A DNA stretch of 64,000 nt from Vibrio vulnificus NBRC 15645 = ATCC 27562 (lineage in GTDB: Bacteria > Pseudomonadota > Gammaproteobacteria > Enterobacterales > Vibrionaceae), in the NCBI RefSeq assembly GCF_002224265.1, contig NZ_CP012881.1, positions 2,356,001 to 2,420,000 on the forward strand, given 5' to 3'. The notes under the pieces are model-generated. The model was not told the origin of the DNA. It searched no databases and was given only the letters and a program-made list of their open reading frames with translations. The position numbers and the translations under genes were made by a program. Every line of letters starts with the position of its first letter. The first letter of the stretch is position 1. Below are positions 19,567 to 28,070 of this stretch, piece after piece.

Positions 19567-20142
19567 ATGTACCAAGATCTGATTAGAAATGAGTTAACTG
19601 AAGCTGCTGACGTACTAAATAAATTCCTAAGCGACGATCACAACATTGCGCAAATTGAAGCTGCAGCGAAAATGATTGCCGAATCTTTTAAGCAAGATGG
19701 CAAAGTACTGTCTTGTGGTAACGGTGGTTCACACTGTGATGCGATGCATTTTGCCGAAGAACTAACGGGCCGTTACCGTGAAAATCGCCCTGGTTACGCG
19801 GGTATTGCGATTTCAGATCCAAGTCATCTTTCTTGTGTCAGTAACGACTTTGGTTATGACTATGTATTTTCTCGCTACGTTGAAGCGGTCGGTCGTAAAG
19901 GCGATGTGCTGTTTGGTCTATCAACGTCAGGCAATTCAGGCAACATTCTGAAAGCGATTGAAGCGGCGAAAGCCAAGGGCATGAAAACCATCGCTCTGAC
20001 GGGTAAAGATGGCGGTAAAATGGCGGGTCTTGCGGATGTTGAAATCCGAGTACCACACTTTGGTTACGCAGACCGTATTCAAGAAGTGCATATTAAAATT
20101 ATCCATATCATCATCCAATTGATTGAGAAAGAGATGGAGTAA
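19567..20142 (+). CDS. gmhA: Phosphoheptose isomerase
   Basis: Converts sedoheptulose 7-phosphate to D-glycero-D-manno-heptose 7-phosphate, the first step of ADP-heptose synthesis for the LPS inner core. A SIS-domain protein of 191 residues with [33 protein letters not shown] and [20 protein letters not shown], near-identical to E. coli LpcA/GmhA. It is flanked by fadE and the yafJ homologue, as in E. coli. Ribosome site gaga before the ATG. Confidence 0.96.
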   Translation: MYQDLIRNELTEAADVLNKFLSDDHNIAQIEAAAKMIAESFKQDGKVLSCGNGGSHCDAMHFAEELTGRYRENRPGYAGIAISDPSHLSCVSNDFGYDYVFSRYVEAVGRKGDVLFGLSTSGNSGNILKAIEAAKAKGMKTIALTGKDGGKMAGLADVEIRVPHFGYADRIQEVHIKIIHIIIQLIEKEME

Positions 20143-20188
20143 TCTGATCGGGGCAACCCGTATCGATTTGTTCAGGGAGTTTTGTTCG

Positions 20189-21034
20189 ATGTGTGAATTG
20201 CTCGGTATGAGCGCCAATGTGCCAACAGACATCTGTTTTAGTTTTACTGGCTTGATGCAACGAGGCGGTAAAACCGGACCACATAGAGATGGTTGGGGAA
20301 TCACTTTCTATGAAGGAAAGGGATTTAGAACCTTCAAAGACCCAAATCCAAGTTGTGAATCGAAGATTGCGGAGTTGGTGCAAAGTTATCCGATTAAAAG
20401 TTGTTCGGTGATCAGCCATATTCGCCAAGCGAATCGAGGTGGTGTTTCTTTAGAAAATACCCACCCATTCACTCGTGAGCTTTGGGGGCGATATTGGACA
20501 TTTGCACACAATGGCCAACTCACTGACTATCAATCGTTGGATACCGGGCGACATCGTCCAGTTGGGCAAACGGACAGTGAAAAAGCGTTTTGCTGGCTGA
20601 TGAATCAATTGGAACAGCGTTATCCTGATATTCCTCAGGATATGGAACAGGTGTTTGCTTACCTTGCCTCTTGCTGTGAAACCCTGCGAGAAAAAGGGGT
20701 GTTCAACATGCTGCTCAGTGATGGCGAATATGTGATGACGTATTGTACCAACCATCTTTACTGGATCACGCGTCGAGCACCTTTTGGTAATGCAGCGTTG
20801 CTGGATGAAGATGTTGAGATTAACTTTCAAGAAGAGACCACCCCTAACGACGTTGTCTCTGTGATTGCGACCCAGCCTCTAACCGGTAATGAAACTTGGC
20901 AGAGAATGAAGCCAGGGGAGTATGGTCTGTTTCACTTTGGCGAGCGAGTCAGCAGTAACGCCAATTTATTACTTGATGTCCCGTTTGCAGCAGCAAAACC
21001 AAGCTGCCAAGCGCCAACGGAACCACTTGAATAA
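20189..21034 (+). CDS. yafJ: YafJ-like class II glutamine amidotransferase
   Basis: An Ntn-hydrolase glutaminase domain standing alone. The start at 20189 makes the protein begin MCELLGMSANVPTD, so the catalytic Cys2 is exposed after Met removal. Earlier in-frame starts would bury it. Other motifs are SHIRQANRG, NTHPFTRELWG and AHNGQLTDY. 281 residues against about 255 in E. coli YafJ, with the extra residues at a low-complexity C-terminus. Acceptor substrate unknown. It follows gmhA by 46 bases with ribosome site caggga. A strong terminator follows. Confidence 0.92.
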   Translation: MCELLGMSANVPTDICFSFTGLMQRGGKTGPHRDGWGITFYEGKGFRTFKDPNPSCESKIAELVQSYPIKSCSVISHIRQANRGGVSLENTHPFTRELWGRYWTFAHNGQLTDYQSLDTGRHRPVGQTDSEKAFCWLMNQLEQRYPDIPQDMEQVFAYLASCCETLREKGVFNMLLSDGEYVMTYCTNHLYWITRRAPFGNAALLDEDVEINFQEETTPNDVVSVIATQPLTGNETWQRMKPGEYGLFHFGERVSSNANLLLDVPFAAAKPSCQAPTEPLE

Positions 21035-21060
21035 AACGGTATTGCGAGTTTGTATTGAAA

Positions 21061-21088
21061 ATGGGTTGCGATAAGCAACCCATTTTTT
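21061..21088 (+). terminator. Intrinsic terminator after yafJ
   Basis: 9-bp perfect stem atgggttgc/gcaacccat (21061-21069 with 21075-21083), loop gataa, then a T-run. Lies between convergent yafJ and purN. Confidence 0.92.
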
Positions 21089-21120
21089 CTTTCGATGTCG
21101 AGTGGCGACAATGAATCGCC

Positions 21121-21759
21121 TTACTCTGCAGCGTAACCGGCGCTGCCAAGTGGTTGGCCATCGAGATAGGCAACACCTTGTTGCATGACAAGCCGCTCTT
21201 CTGCCATCCATTTCACCACTAAGGGATAGATGCTGTGCTCTTGCGTTAACACGCGCTCCGCTAGGCTTTGTGCGTCATCTTCTGCGAAAATAGGTACTTT
21301 CGCCTGTAAGATCACTGGGCCCCCATCTAATTCTTCCGTGACAAAATGCACACTGGTGCCGTGTTCACTGTCCCCTGCATCGATGGCGCGCTGGTGGGTA
21401 TGAAGGCCGGGGTATTTAGGCAAGAGGGAAGGATGTATATTGACCATTTTTCCTAAATAGTGACGTACAAATTCACCACTCAGAATGCGCATGTAACCAG
21501 CCAGTACTACGATGTCGGGTTGGTATTCGTCTATCGCTTTCATCAATTCACGATCAAAACTTTCTCTATCGGTAAACGCCTTGGGATCGATGTAATGAGC
21601 GGGTACCGAAAACTGTTTGGCTCGTTCAAGACCGTAAGCGTCGGCTTTGTTTGAGAAAACCGCACACACTTTGGCTCGGCTTGTATCACACTCGCATGCT
21701 TCAAGAATGGCTTGCAGGTTGCTGCCGCTGCCGGAAATCAGTACCACGATTTTTTTCAT
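21121..21759 (-). CDS. purN: Phosphoribosylglycinamide formyltransferase 1
   Basis: Transfers formyl from 10-formyl-THF to GAR in purine synthesis. 212 residues from the ATG at 21759 (MKKIVVLISGSGSNLQ). A longer frame of 12 extra residues lacks family support. The formyltransferase fold shows SGSGSNLQAILEA, VLAGYMRIL, the catalytic region VNIHPSLLPKYPGLHTHQRA (the Asn-His pair), and the folate-site loop with the catalytic Asp in HFVTEELDGGP. It lies 139 bases downstream of purM, an unusually wide gap that contains two hairpins. Confidence 0.95.
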   Translation of the reverse strand: MKKIVVLISGSGSNLQAILEACECDTSRAKVCAVFSNKADAYGLERAKQFSVPAHYIDPKAFTDRESFDRELMKAIDEYQPDIVVLAGYMRILSGEFVRHYLGKMVNIHPSLLPKYPGLHTHQRAIDAGDSEHGTSVHFVTEELDGGPVILQAKVPIFAEDDAQSLAERVLTQEHSIYPLVVKWMAEERLVMQQGVAYLDGQPLGSAGYAAE

Positions 21760-21812
21760 AACCACTGTCCATTTACTGCTGGTTCTTAAGATCACTGTCT
21801 TGCAAGAAAATA

Positions 21813-21876
21813 CCTGCTTTTTGCAGGGTTTTCAGTGTGCCAAATAGCAGAATGAGGACATAGCGTCCTCATTCTG
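21813..21876 (-). other. Two hairpins in the purM-purN gap
   Basis: Read on the minus strand: first a perfect 12-bp stem cagaatgaggac/gtcctcattctg (21848-21876) with a five-base loop and no T-run, then a short stem cctgc/gcagg (21813-21827) around five A, followed by tattttct. The second could be a weak terminator or attenuator. The first looks like an RNA-stability element. Confidence 0.6.
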
Positions 21877-21898
21877 AAGTTATTTTAGGTTTTGCAGC

Positions 21899-22939
21899 TT
21901 AGTTGATTTCAACTTGCTCTTCGCCAGCTTCGGCCTGAGCAATCGCACCAATCACCCACGCTTTTTCACCCTCTTGTTGAAGCAGCGCAACCGCAGCTTC
22001 AGCTTGATCTTGAGGCAGTGCCACAATCAAGCCGACACCACAGTTGAATGTGCGGTACATTTCGCGCGTAGCCACATTTCCTTTTTCTTGCAGCCATTGG
22101 AAAATGACCGGCCATTCCCAGCTCTTTCCATCGATCACCGCTTTGGTACCTTCTGGCAATACGCGTGGGATGTTTTCCCAGAAACCGCCGCCAGTGATGT
22201 GCGAAATCGCGTGAATGTCATGTTGCTCAATCATTTTGAGTGCAGACTTGATGTAAATTTTGGTTGGCTCAAGTAGGTGCTCACCAATAGTGCGGCCTGC
22301 AAGCTCCTCATTTTTGTCTGCGCCAGACACTTCGAGGATTTTACGCACTAATGAGTAACCGTTTGAGTGTGGACCACTTGAACCGACAGCGATCAATGCA
22401 TCGCCTACCGCAACTTTAGTACCGTCGATAATGTCTTCTTTCTCTACTACACCGACACAGAAGCCTGCGACGTCGTAGTCTTCGCCTTCGTACATGCCCG
22501 GCATTTCTGCGGTCTCACCGCCGATCAAAGCACAACCTGCTTGAATACAGCCTTCCGCGATGCCCGAAATAACATCCGCAGCCACATCGACATCCAGCTT
22601 GCCCGTTGCGTAGTAATCTAGGAAAAACAGAGGTTCAGCACCTTGTACGATCAAATCGTTTACACACATAGCAACGAGATCAATACCAATGGTGTCGTGC
22701 TTGTTCATATCCAGAGCTAAGCGCAGCTTGGTGCCAACGCCATCAGTGCCAGAAACTAGAACAGGTTGCTTGTACTTTGTTGGCAGTTCGCATAAAGCAC
22801 CAAAACCACCAATGCCACCCATTACTTCAGGGCGACGTGTACGTTTTACAGAACCTTTAATACGCTCAACCAGGGCGTTGCCTGCATCAATATCTACACC
22901 AGCATCTTTATAGCTAAGAGAAGAGTTGTTACCACTCAC
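21899..22939 (-). CDS. purM: Phosphoribosylformylglycinamidine cyclo-ligase (AIR synthetase)
   Basis: ATP-dependent closure of the imidazole ring in purine synthesis. 346 residues, family length. Motifs: [44 protein letters not shown] (ATP site), [21 protein letters not shown] and [15 protein letters not shown]. The start has a PurR-like box 66 bases upstream. It is divergent from upp, as in E. coli. Confidence 0.97.
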
Positions 22940-23004
22940 GGGGAAGTCCTCGGTTTGAAGTTGGATATGAAAACGGCGCTATTCTATCAGGGCTGGAATA
23001 TAAA

Positions 23005-23020
23005 GAGCAAACGTTTGCGC
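23005..23020. promoter_or_regulatory. PurR-like operator between purM and upp
   Basis: GAGCAAACGTTTGCGC matches the E. coli PurR consensus ACGCAAACGTTTGCGT at 13 of 16 positions, including the whole central GCAAACGTTTGC palindrome. It lies 66 bases before purM and 98 before upp, so it could affect both divergent promoters. Confidence 0.85.
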
Positions 23021-23117
23021 AAGTTTTTTTGTTGTGCAATGTAACGAGAAATTCTGTACGAAATCGTTTATAATCGGCAAGTTTATGTAAATTTTATCTA
23101 TATTGCCGGAGATGGAC

Positions 23118-23744
23118 ATGAAAGTTGTTGAAGTAAAACACCCTCTTGTAAAACACAAAATTGGTTTGATGAGAGAAGGTGATATCAGCACTAAGCGTTT
23201 TCGTGAGCTAGCCACTGAAGTTGGTAGTCTTTTAACTTACGAAGCAACTTCAGATTTTGAAACGGAAAAAGTGACCATTGAAGGTTGGAATGGCCCAGTT
23301 GAAGTGGATCAAATCAAGGGCAAAAAAGTAACGGTTGTGCCAATCCTACGTGCTGGTCTAGGCATGATGGATGGCGTACTTGAACACATGCCAAGTGCAC
23401 GTATCAGCGTAGTTGGTATTTACCGCGATGAAGAAACATTAGAGCCAATCCCATACTTCAACAAGCTGGCTTCTAACATGGAAGAACGCATTGCATTGGT
23501 GGTTGACCCAATGCTTGCAACAGGCGGTTCTATGATCGCGACGATCGACCTTCTCAAAGAGAAAGGCTGTCAGCAAATCAAAGTGTTGGTGTTGGTTGCT
23601 GCGCCAGAAGGTATTGAAGCGCTAGAGAAAGCACACCCAGATGTTGAACTGTACTGCGCAGCTATCGATGAGAAACTGAATGACAAGGGCTACATTGTCC
23701 CTGGTCTTGGTGATGCTGGTGATAAGATTTTCGGTACCAAGTAA
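23118..23744 (+). CDS. upp: Uracil phosphoribosyltransferase
   Basis: Salvages uracil to UMP using PRPP. 208 residues, colinear with E. coli Upp from [20 protein letters not shown]. The start at 23118 is preferred to an in-frame ATG 15 bases upstream because the family begins here and ggag lies 7 bases before it. PRPP loop: [17 protein letters not shown]-terminal uracil site: [18 protein letters not shown]. It faces uraA across a shared bidirectional terminator, so salvage enzyme and uracil importer are convergent neighbours rather than one operon. Confidence 0.97.
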
Positions 23745-23773
23745 TCCTTCCGATTTGTCTAATGCATATTAAT

Positions 23774-23807
23774 AAAAAATGCCTGGTCACTGACCAGGCA
23801 TTTTTTT
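23774..23807. terminator. Bidirectional terminator between upp and uraA
   Basis: Stem gcctggtc/gaccaggc (23781-23788 with 23792-23799), extended by an A-tract on one side and a T-tract of seven on the other, so it serves both convergent genes. Confidence 0.93.
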
Positions 23808-23870
23808 ATTCGGATTTCTTTACGTTCGGCAAACAAGGTGTGGTTCACCGAACCAAGCTTCATTTGCCAA

Positions 23871-25124
23871 TTAGTTTTGTGCTTCTTCTTCCATCTGAGC
23901 GTTATCCACTACGTGGTTTTCACCCATGTCATGCGGAAGGATAAGGTTAAGAATAATCGCCACGATACCACATAGACTTACGCCCTGTAGGCTGAACTCG
24001 CCAATACCAAAAGCCATACCACCAATACCAAACACCAGTGTCACCGCGACAATCACAAGGTTGCGAGATTTATGCAGATCTACGTGATTCTTGATTAATG
24101 TATTAAGACCTACAGTGGCAATCGAACCAAAGAGAAGAATCATAATACCGCCCATCACAGGAACGGGAATGGTTTGTAGGGTAGCGCCTAATTTACCGAC
24201 GAGTGCAAGAACAATAGCGGTGATAGCAGCCCATGTCATGATGACTGGGTTGTAAGCTTTGGTGAGCATCACTGCGCCAGTAACTTCACTATAGGTTGTG
24301 TTTGGTGGTGCACCAACCATCGATGCAGCAATGGTGGCAACCCCGTCACCAGCAATCGTGCGGTGTAGTCCTGGTTTTTTCAGGTAGTTTTTACCTGTGA
24401 CGTTAGAGATTGCCAACATGTCACCTACGTGCTCTACCGCAGGAGCGATTGCAACAGGGATCATGAATAGAATCGCATTGATGTTGAACTCAGGTGTGGT
24501 GAAGTTTGGCATGGCCAGCCAAGCGGCTTGAGCCACCGGTGTAAAGTCTACCACTCCGTAGAATAGTGAAACCGAGTAACCTGCCAAGATACCACCGACG
24601 ATAGGAACCAGCTTTAGGAAGCCTTTTGCAAATACGCTCAGCGCAATCGTCGTGAAGAGTGAAACTGCGGAGATGATGATTGCAGCATCACCATTGATGA
24701 GTTGAACCGCACCATCACCAGTTTTACCTACCGCCATGTTGACCGCCGTTGGCGCAAGACCAAGGCCGATAACCATGATCACTGGGCCAACGACGACAGG
24801 TGGTAAAATTTTGTGAATGAAGCCCACACCACGTACTTTGATCATCGCGCCAAGTGCAACGTAAACCAAACCTGCTGCCATTAAGCCACCCATGGTTGCG
24901 CCAATACCCCATGTTTGAATACCAAACATGATTGGAGCAATAAAAGCGAAAGAGGAGGCTAGAAAAATGGGAACGCTTCGTTTGGTGATCAATTGGAATA
25001 ATAAGGTGCCGACACCTGCACCAAATAAAGCGACGTTAGGGTCCAATCCGGTCAGCAAAGGTACAAGTACCAAGGCACCGAATGCGACAAATAACATTTG
25101 TGCACCCTGTAAAGCATTTTTCAT
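23871..25124 (-). CDS. uraA: Uracil permease
   Basis: Uracil/H+ symporter of the NAT/NCS2 family in the inner membrane. 417 residues with about 14 hydrophobic segments. Family hallmarks: ALVLVPLLTGLDPNVALFGAG early, VAIAPAVEHVGDMLAIS with the substrate-binding glutamate, and GAPPNTTYSEVTGAVMLTK (the NAT signature region). Ribosome site gggag before the ATG. A PurR-like box lies 52 bases upstream. Confidence 0.95.
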   Translation of the reverse strand: MKNALQGAQMLFVAFGALVLVPLLTGLDPNVALFGAGVGTLLFQLITKRSVPIFLASSFAFIAPIMFGIQTWGIGATMGGLMAAGLVYVALGAMIKVRGVGFIHKILPPVVVGPVIMVIGLGLAPTAVNMAVGKTGDGAVQLINGDAAIIISAVSLFTTIALSVFAKGFLKLVPIVGGILAGYSVSLFYGVVDFTPVAQAAWLAMPNFTTPEFNINAILFMIPVAIAPAVEHVGDMLAISNVTGKNYLKKPGLHRTIAGDGVATIAASMVGAPPNTTYSEVTGAVMLTKAYNPVIMTWAAITAIVLALVGKLGATLQTIPVPVMGGIMILLFGSIATVGLNTLIKNHVDLHKSRNLVIVAVTLVFGIGGMAFGIGEFSLQGVSLCGIVAIILNLILPHDMGENHVVDNAQMEEEAQN

Positions 25125-25175
25125 AAAGGCTCCCTATTAATAACTATGCAGATAAATTCGCGGGATTCTATCACT

Positions 25176-25191
25176 TTGCAAACGTTTGCTA
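25176..25191. promoter_or_regulatory. PurR-like operator upstream of uraA
   Basis: TTGCAAACGTTTGCTA contains the full central GCAAACGTTTGC of the PurR consensus. It is the second such site in 2.2 kb and lies where it would repress uraA. Confidence 0.8.
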
Positions 25192-25362
25192 AGTATTTTT
25201 GATCAATTTTTTGCTAGATTGCTGCTGTTTGTCCGTAAATCAAACGAATTGAGAGCTTTTTATTCACTTGACTGAGAAGTGCAGTAAAAATCTGCTGTTT
25301 TCTTGCTCATGATGGGAGAGTTGCTTATCATCTGACATCTCAAGAAGTAACTTAGGACTTAT

Positions 25363-26574
25363 ATGCGTTATTTAGCTCTATTGATGATCGGGTGTTTATC
25401 GCTGCCCGCTTATGCATTAACTCAGGTGGATATCTACCGCACAGAAGTCGCGATTGACAGCACAAAAGACAAAGGTGAAGAGTTAGCTCGTCAGCAGGCA
25501 ATGAAGCAGGTTATTGTTCGAGCATCCGGTTACCAAGACTCGGTTGATAATCCCGTTGTGACAAAGGCACTTCAATCCAGCGCCCGTTATATTTCGCAAT
25601 TGAGCTATGGCAAAGAAGGGGATGTCATGACCCTGAAGTTGCTTTTTAATGATGCGCAAATTCGCTCGCTATTAACGCAAGCCCAACTGCCTTTTTGGTC
25701 AACAAACCGCAATAATCTGTTGGTTTGGTTGGTGGAAGAGCAAAACTATGATCGCAAGATCGTGTGGGAGCACTCGGCGAGCAGCGTTTCTGACCAATTG
25801 AAGCAAGCCGCTCGTGATCGTGGTTTGCCATTGACGTTGCCTGTAGGTGACTTTGACGATATTACCGGTATTGAAGTGTCGGACTTGTGGGGAGGCTTTG
25901 CCAAACCGATCAGTTTAGCCAGCGGTCGCTACCCTGTGGATGGCGTGTTGGTGATTCGTGCTCAAGGTAATTCACTGCGTTGGAACTTGTACGATCAATC
26001 TCCTGGCGCTATCGTGCGTTCGAATGTTGCGCCTGTCACCGGAAGTGCCAATGGCGGTGATGCAGCGACACAACTGATTAACGCTGTTGCCGATTTTTAT
26101 GCTAAACGTAGCGCCGTCGTTGTTCTTGGTGAGTCTTCAGAATCGGTCGTGGTGAAGTTTTTAAACATCAACAACGCAATTGATTTCTTTACGTTAGAAA
26201 AGACACTCACGTCGTTGAACTCAGTGGCCAATCTTGATGTATTAGAAATCAAAGGTAATGAGTTGATGTTGCGTGTGCACTTGCTGGCTTCGCAAGAAGC
26301 GTTTGAACAAGAAGCCACAAAGCTGTCCAAAATCACCAAATTTGATGATCCGTTGCTGGTAGAAGATGAAGAAAACGCCGTGCCAGCACAGCCAATTGAG
26401 ACGCAAGTTCAGCCAACAAAAAATGACGCACTGACAAAAAGTGATGAGGTGGGTGAACCCGCCATTGAGCCCATCATGCCAACACTGAATGAGGCGAACA
26501 CTAATTCGCCAGTGGTGGTCGAACAACCGCCAGCTAAGCCAAAATATCAAATGGTGTTTGAGTGGTTAAGTTAG
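25363..26574 (+). CDS. DUF2066 family exported protein
   Basis: 403 residues, with a signal peptide of about 18 (cleavage near LPAYALTQ). A conserved N-terminal module follows: VDIYRTEVAIDSTKD, then RQQAMKQVIVRASGY and SARYISQLSYGKEG. A DUF2066-type beta region follows, and the last 80 residues are acidic and Pro/Glu-rich linker (ENAVPAQPIETQVQPTKND) ending in MVFEWLS. Function unknown. In many gammaproteobacteria this gene is found beside purM or uraA. No hda follows it here. Confidence 0.8.
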   Translation: MRYLALLMIGCLSLPAYALTQVDIYRTEVAIDSTKDKGEELARQQAMKQVIVRASGYQDSVDNPVVTKALQSSARYISQLSYGKEGDVMTLKLLFNDAQIRSLLTQAQLPFWSTNRNNLLVWLVEEQNYDRKIVWEHSASSVSDQLKQAARDRGLPLTLPVGDFDDITGIEVSDLWGGFAKPISLASGRYPVDGVLVIRAQGNSLRWNLYDQSPGAIVRSNVAPVTGSANGGDAATQLINAVADFYAKRSAVVVLGESSESVVVKFLNINNAIDFFTLEKTLTSLNSVANLDVLEIKGNELMLRVHLLASQEAFEQEATKLSKITKFDDPLLVEDEENAVPAQPIETQVQPTKNDALTKSDEVGEPAIEPIMPTLNEANTNSPVVVEQPPAKPKYQMVFEWLS

Positions 26575-26620
26575 GTTGCTTCTCGTGATATCAGTTTCTA
26601 ATACTGCTAGTCGTTAGATA

Positions 26621-26656
26621 AAAAAAACAGCCAACGTCGATCGTTGGCTGTTTTTT
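26621..26656. terminator. Bidirectional terminator between the DUF2066 and DUF2069 genes
   Basis: Stem acagccaacg/cgttggctgt (26627-26636 with 26642-26651), flanked by A-tract and T-tract of six or more on each side. Works for both convergent genes. Confidence 0.93.
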
Positions 26657-26692
26657 ATGCTTATTGCGACAGTGGGGTCAAAAGCCATGATG

Positions 26693-27127
26693 TTACGGCT
26701 GATTTCCAAACTTCGCTTTCTCTTCTTTTTCGACTTGCGATAGCTTTTTCAACTTCATACCGAGTTCTTGACCGCGCGCCCTAGCAAAGAGAATATTGCC
26801 AGCAAAGCCTAACGTGGTGAGCAACAACTCCACCAAAGCCAGCCAACGCTCGCCGCCATCGACGTACAAAATCGTTAAAGCGTGTAAAAAATAGAGCATT
26901 AATACAAAGTTTGCCCAAGCATGGGTGTACGGCTTACCCGCCAAAATACCTGGTAATGGTAAAAGCAGGGGAATACACCATGCGATCGCTAGGGTAGTGG
27001 AACTTAAATGAGGGTGTGGCGATAACGCCAATTGCCAAAGTACAACCCACAGTAACAGCGATAAATTGCCAAACAAGGCCAAATAGCGGTACTGCTGTGT
27101 TTTTGGACTCATGTCGACATCAGACAT
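26693..27127 (-). CDS. DUF2069 family inner-membrane protein
   Basis: 144 residues with four hydrophobic segments (about 14-33, 45-62, 70-88 and 97-114) and a charged C-terminal tail (LKKLSQVEKEEKAKF). Conserved pieces AWANFVLMLYFLHAL and YVDGGERWLALVELLL fit DUF2069. The ribosome site aaggag is embedded in the 3' end of wrbA, whose stop is immediately adjacent. Function unknown. Confidence 0.8.
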   Translation of the reverse strand: MSDVDMSPKTQQYRYLALFGNLSLLLWVVLWQLALSPHPHLSSTTLAIAWCIPLLLPLPGILAGKPYTHAWANFVLMLYFLHALTILYVDGGERWLALVELLLTTLGFAGNILFARARGQELGMKLKKLSQVEKEEKAKFGNQP

Positions 27128-27703
27128 CTACGACTCCTTTTGCTTTTTGGCAACCAGTGCCAAGCGCTTTCCTAATTGTTGCGCCAAGCGAATTTCTTCT
27201 GTGGTGAGTGAACTTTCATGCCCAACACTACTTGCGCCATATGGGGTGCCACCGGATTGTGTTTGGTGCAGATCAGGCTCCGAATAAGGAATACCCAAAA
27301 TCAACATGCCGTGATGCAGTAGTGGGACCATCATATTCTGTAGCGTCGTTTCTTGACCCCCGTGCATACTACTTGATGAAGTAAAAACACAGGCTGGTTT
27401 ATCAATCAAAGATCCATTCAACCACAGCGGTGAGGTTTGATCCCAAAAGTGCTTTAGTGGCGTTGCCATCGCACCAAACCAAACGGGGCTTCCCAAAGCA
27501 AGCCCGTCACAGTTACGCAACTCATCCAGAGTAACAATAGGCTCTGATGCTTGTTGTGAGCTGGCGTTCAATTCTGTAACGGTGCGCAGGGCTGCTTCGC
27601 AATGGGGAATGGATTCAATTCCCCGGGCAATTTGGCGAGCAAGTAGTTTGGTTTTTCCGTGACGGCTGTAGTACAGCACCAACAGCTGAGTAGTCACTGA
27701 CAA
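27128..27703 (-). CDS. wrbA: WrbA-type NAD(P)H:quinone oxidoreductase
   Basis: Flavodoxin-like FMN enzyme that reduces quinones by two electrons. 191 residues: VLYYSRHGKTKLLARQIARG (phosphate-binding loop), GSPVWFGAMATPLKHFWDQT, TSSSSMHGGQETTLQNMMVP and GGTPYGASSVGH. The first possible codon is TTG at 27703, with weak agag 9 bases upstream. A GTG two codons later (27697) is an equally reasonable start. It follows arsC directly with no gap, so it is in an arsC-wrbA-DUF2069 operon. Confidence 0.9.
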   Translation of the reverse strand: MSVTTQLLVLYYSRHGKTKLLARQIARGIESIPHCEAALRTVTELNASSQQASEPIVTLDELRNCDGLALGSPVWFGAMATPLKHFWDQTSPLWLNGSLIDKPACVFTSSSSMHGGQETTLQNMMVPLLHHGMLILGIPYSEPDLHQTQSGGTPYGASSVGHESSLTTEEIRLAQQLGKRLALVAKKQKES

Positions 27704-28054
27704 TTACAAAATCTCTAATACTTGCTCAGGTGGGCGACCAATACGAGCTTGGCCATTAGCGACCACGACAGGGCGTTCAAAAAGTGATGGGTTTTCTGCC
27801 ATCGCATTAAACAGTTGTTCGTCAGAGACCTTGTCATCACCTAAAGAGAGCGATTTATACAGGTCTTCTTTTGTCCGCATCATGTCACGGACAGAAGAGA
27901 AGCCCAATTGAGCGTAAAGGGCCTTAAGTTGTTCTACATTCAGTGGCGTTTCAAGGTACTTCACCACTTCAGGCGTCACGCCATTTTGTTCCAATAGTTC
28001 GAGGGTTTGACGGCTCTTTGAGCAGCGTGGATTGTGATAAATCACGACTGACAT
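27704..28054 (-). CDS. arsC: Arsenate reductase (glutaredoxin) family protein
   Basis: 116 residues in the YfgD branch of ArsC proteins. The catalytic Cys11 lies in YHNPRCSKSRQTLELL. The C-terminal FERPVVVANGQARIGRPPEQVL has the arginine-rich substrate loop. The start at 28054 has ggag six bases upstream; a longer frame has no family support. In E. coli yfgD also sits next to bepA (yfgC). It may serve general redox more than arsenic resistance: no arsR or arsB is nearby. Confidence 0.88.
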   Translation of the reverse strand: MSVVIYHNPRCSKSRQTLELLEQNGVTPEVVKYLETPLNVEQLKALYAQLGFSSVRDMMRTKEDLYKSLSLGDDKVSDEQLFNAMAENPSLFERPVVVANGQARIGRPPEQVLEIL

Positions 28055-28070
28055 AGGATTCTCCATGTAT

